A stretch of DNA of 64,000 nucleotides. Source: JBQLZO01 sp052168315. GTDB taxonomy: Bacteria; Planctomycetota; Phycisphaerae; Phycisphaerales; UBA1924. Each line of letters starts with the position of its first letter. Position 1 is the stretch's first letter. The translations under genes were made by a program, and so were the position numbers. Where the stretch lies: the NCBI GenBank assembly GCA_052168315.1, contig JBQLZO010000068.1, forward strand, positions 20,556 through 84,555, given 5' to 3'. Positions 62,788 through 64,000 of this stretch are shown piece by piece. The notes under the pieces were generated by a model. It worked only from the letters and a program-made list of their open reading frames with translations. It did no database searches and was not told the DNA's origin.

Positions 62788-63894
62788 ATGCTCGCGGAGA
62801 TCGATCAGCAGGAATCACAGGCCATCGCCGACCTCAACGCCGCCGACACCGAACACGCCCTCGAACAGTGGCGCATCGCGTGGCTCGGCTCCAAGGGACG
62901 GCTCAAGGCCGCCATGGCCGCCATGAAGGATGTCCCAAAGCAGGACAAGCCCGCCTACGGCCAGCGCGTCAACGCCCTCAAACAAACCCTCGAAGCCGCC
63001 TTCGAGCAGCGCCAGGCCGACCTCGCTGGCGGCGCCGCCGGTCCGTCTGCGGGCCCCACGCGCGCCAGCGGTCGCAGTGGGGGGGGTGGGGGTGGGATCG
63101 ATGTCACCGAGCCCGGCCTGCTCCCGGAACTCGGGCGTCGCCACATCATCACCCGCGTCCGGGCCGAGCTCTGCGAGGTCTTCGGCAGGATGGGCTTCGC
63201 CGTCGCCGACGGCCCGGAACTCGAGGATGACACCCACAACTTCTCGTTCCTGAACATCCCGGATGAGCACCCCGCCCGCGCGCCCATCGACAACTTCTAT
63301 GTCGATGAGCCCGACGGCGCCCTTGATGCGATCTACGCGCGCGGCCCCGCCCGCACAAGCGAACGCCCGCGCATGCTCCGCTCCCAGACCTCCACCGTCC
63401 AGATCCGCATCATGCAGGATGCCGTCGCCAAAGGCTGGGGCCCGCCGCTCAAGATCGTCTCCCCGGGGCGCGTCTACCGCCCCGACACCGTCGATGCCAC
63501 GCACTCGTTCATGTTCCACCAGATCGAAGGGCTCTACATCGACCGCGATGTCTCCATGCGCGACCTCAAGACCACCCTCTTCCAGTTCGCCCGCGCCTAC
63601 TTCGGGCACGATGCCGAGATCCGCCTCCGCCCATCCTTCTTCCCCTTCACCGAGCCCTCCGCCGAGTTCGACATGAAGATCGCCCTGAACCCCGAGGATC
63701 CGCCCCGCTGGATCGAACTCGGCGGGTGCGGCATGGTCGATCCCAATGTCTTCGAGGCCGTGGGCATCGACCCGGAACAGTGGACCGGCTTCGCCTTCGG
63801 CTTCGGCATCGAGCGCATCGCCATGGGCAAGCACAAGATCCCCGACATCCGCATGCTCTACGAGAACGACCTCCGCTTCCTCCGCCAACTCTGA
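62788..63894 (+). CDS. pheS: Phenylalanyl-tRNA synthetase alpha subunit
   Basis: 368 residues from ATG 62788; a GTG 11 codons upstream is less likely. The coiled-coil tRNA-binding N-terminus (about 1-90, with WLGSKGRLKAAMAAM) is joined to the class II core by a Gly linker (about 98-103) encoded by G8-T-G5-T-G3 at 63079-63096. The core has GPELEDDTHNFSFLNIPDEH, motif 2 around LKIVSPGRVYRPDTVDATHS, and motif 3 in GFGIERIAMGKHKIPDIR. Its partner pheT would be expected downstream, beyond the window. The following 106 bases are almost pure C. Confidence 0.96.
   Translation: MLAEIDQQESQAIADLNAADTEHALEQWRIAWLGSKGRLKAAMAAMKDVPKQDKPAYGQRVNALKQTLEAAFEQRQADLAGGAAGPSAGPTRASGRSGGGGGGIDVTEPGLLPELGRRHIITRVRAELCEVFGRMGFAVADGPELEDDTHNFSFLNIPDEHPARAPIDNFYVDEPDGALDAIYARGPARTSERPRMLRSQTSTVQIRIMQDAVAKGWGPPLKIVSPGRVYRPDTVDATHSFMFHQIEGLYIDRDVSMRDLKTTLFQFARAYFGHDAEIRLRPSFFPFTEPSAEFDMKIALNPEDPPRWIELGGCGMVDPNVFEAVGIDPEQWTGFAFGFGIERIAMGKHKIPDIRMLYENDLRFLRQL

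Positions 63895-64000
<106 letters not shown>

Overview
This window is high-GC DNA from a planctomycete, most likely class Phycisphaerae. Two secreted proteins (630..2156 and 2524..3951, minus strand) end in paired Asp-rich dockerin-like repeats beginning with Cys, a tail I associate with Phycisphaerae. The rest is a diderm gene set with pseudopilins, tricorn-like proteases, a polyferredoxin and a LpxL-type acyltransferase. No rRNA, tRNA, IS element, prophage or CRISPR array was seen, so this looks like ordinary chromosome.

Layout. 1-8.3 kb: end of a SpoIIE-type phosphatase, two dockerin-tailed secreted proteins, a polyferredoxin-TPR fusion and a secreted HExxH protein. 8.5-16.4 kb: an ABC ATPase/ABC-2 permease/GldG operon, then a divergent GAF-response regulator and a DUF4340 protein, the usual partner of GldG. 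16.7-22.3 kb: type IV pilus-like locus 1 (PilM, N, O, P, B). 22.4-26.6 kb: rpmB and mfd. 26.7-29.1 kb: Cys-rich exported protein, HMA-domain putative lipoprotein and outer-membrane-barrel candidate. 29.1-38.3 kb: a second, minus-strand assembly operon running PilZ, GspE, GspF, major pseudopilin, minor pseudopilins, a PilM-PilN (GspL-like) fusion, PilO/GspM and PilP/GspB. 38.4-45.1 kb: ATP sulfurylase, an ECF sigma/anti-sigma pair next to a two-domain fasciclin protein, and a FixL/FixJ-like pair. 45.4-52.7 kb: a coiled-coil membrane protein, a LpxL-like acyltransferase, a PpiD/SurA-like protein, rpsD and purF. 52.9-63.9 kb: recR, rpoN, two tricorn-like S41 proteases with long acidic inserts, and pheS. 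The last 106 bases are almost pure C.

How the genes fit together. The two assembly loci are complementary and neither carries a secretin. Locus 1 has the inner-membrane alignment genes and an ATPase but no pilin or PilC. Locus 2 has everything except the secretin and has an apparently intact c-di-GMP-binding PilZ protein at its head. The sigma/anti-sigma/fasciclin block resembles the mycobacterial SigK-RskA-MPT70/83 arrangement. The plus strand is G-rich up to about 24 kb and C-rich afterwards, largely whatever strand the genes are on. That pattern fits a replication terminus inside the window. Other recurring themes are glycine linkers encoded by G-runs, short GC-rich tandem repeats, and -10-like hexamers (TACACT, TACGCT) seven bases before start codons.

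All functional calls come from reading the sequence. No database search was run, so family assignments rest on visible motifs, length and context.
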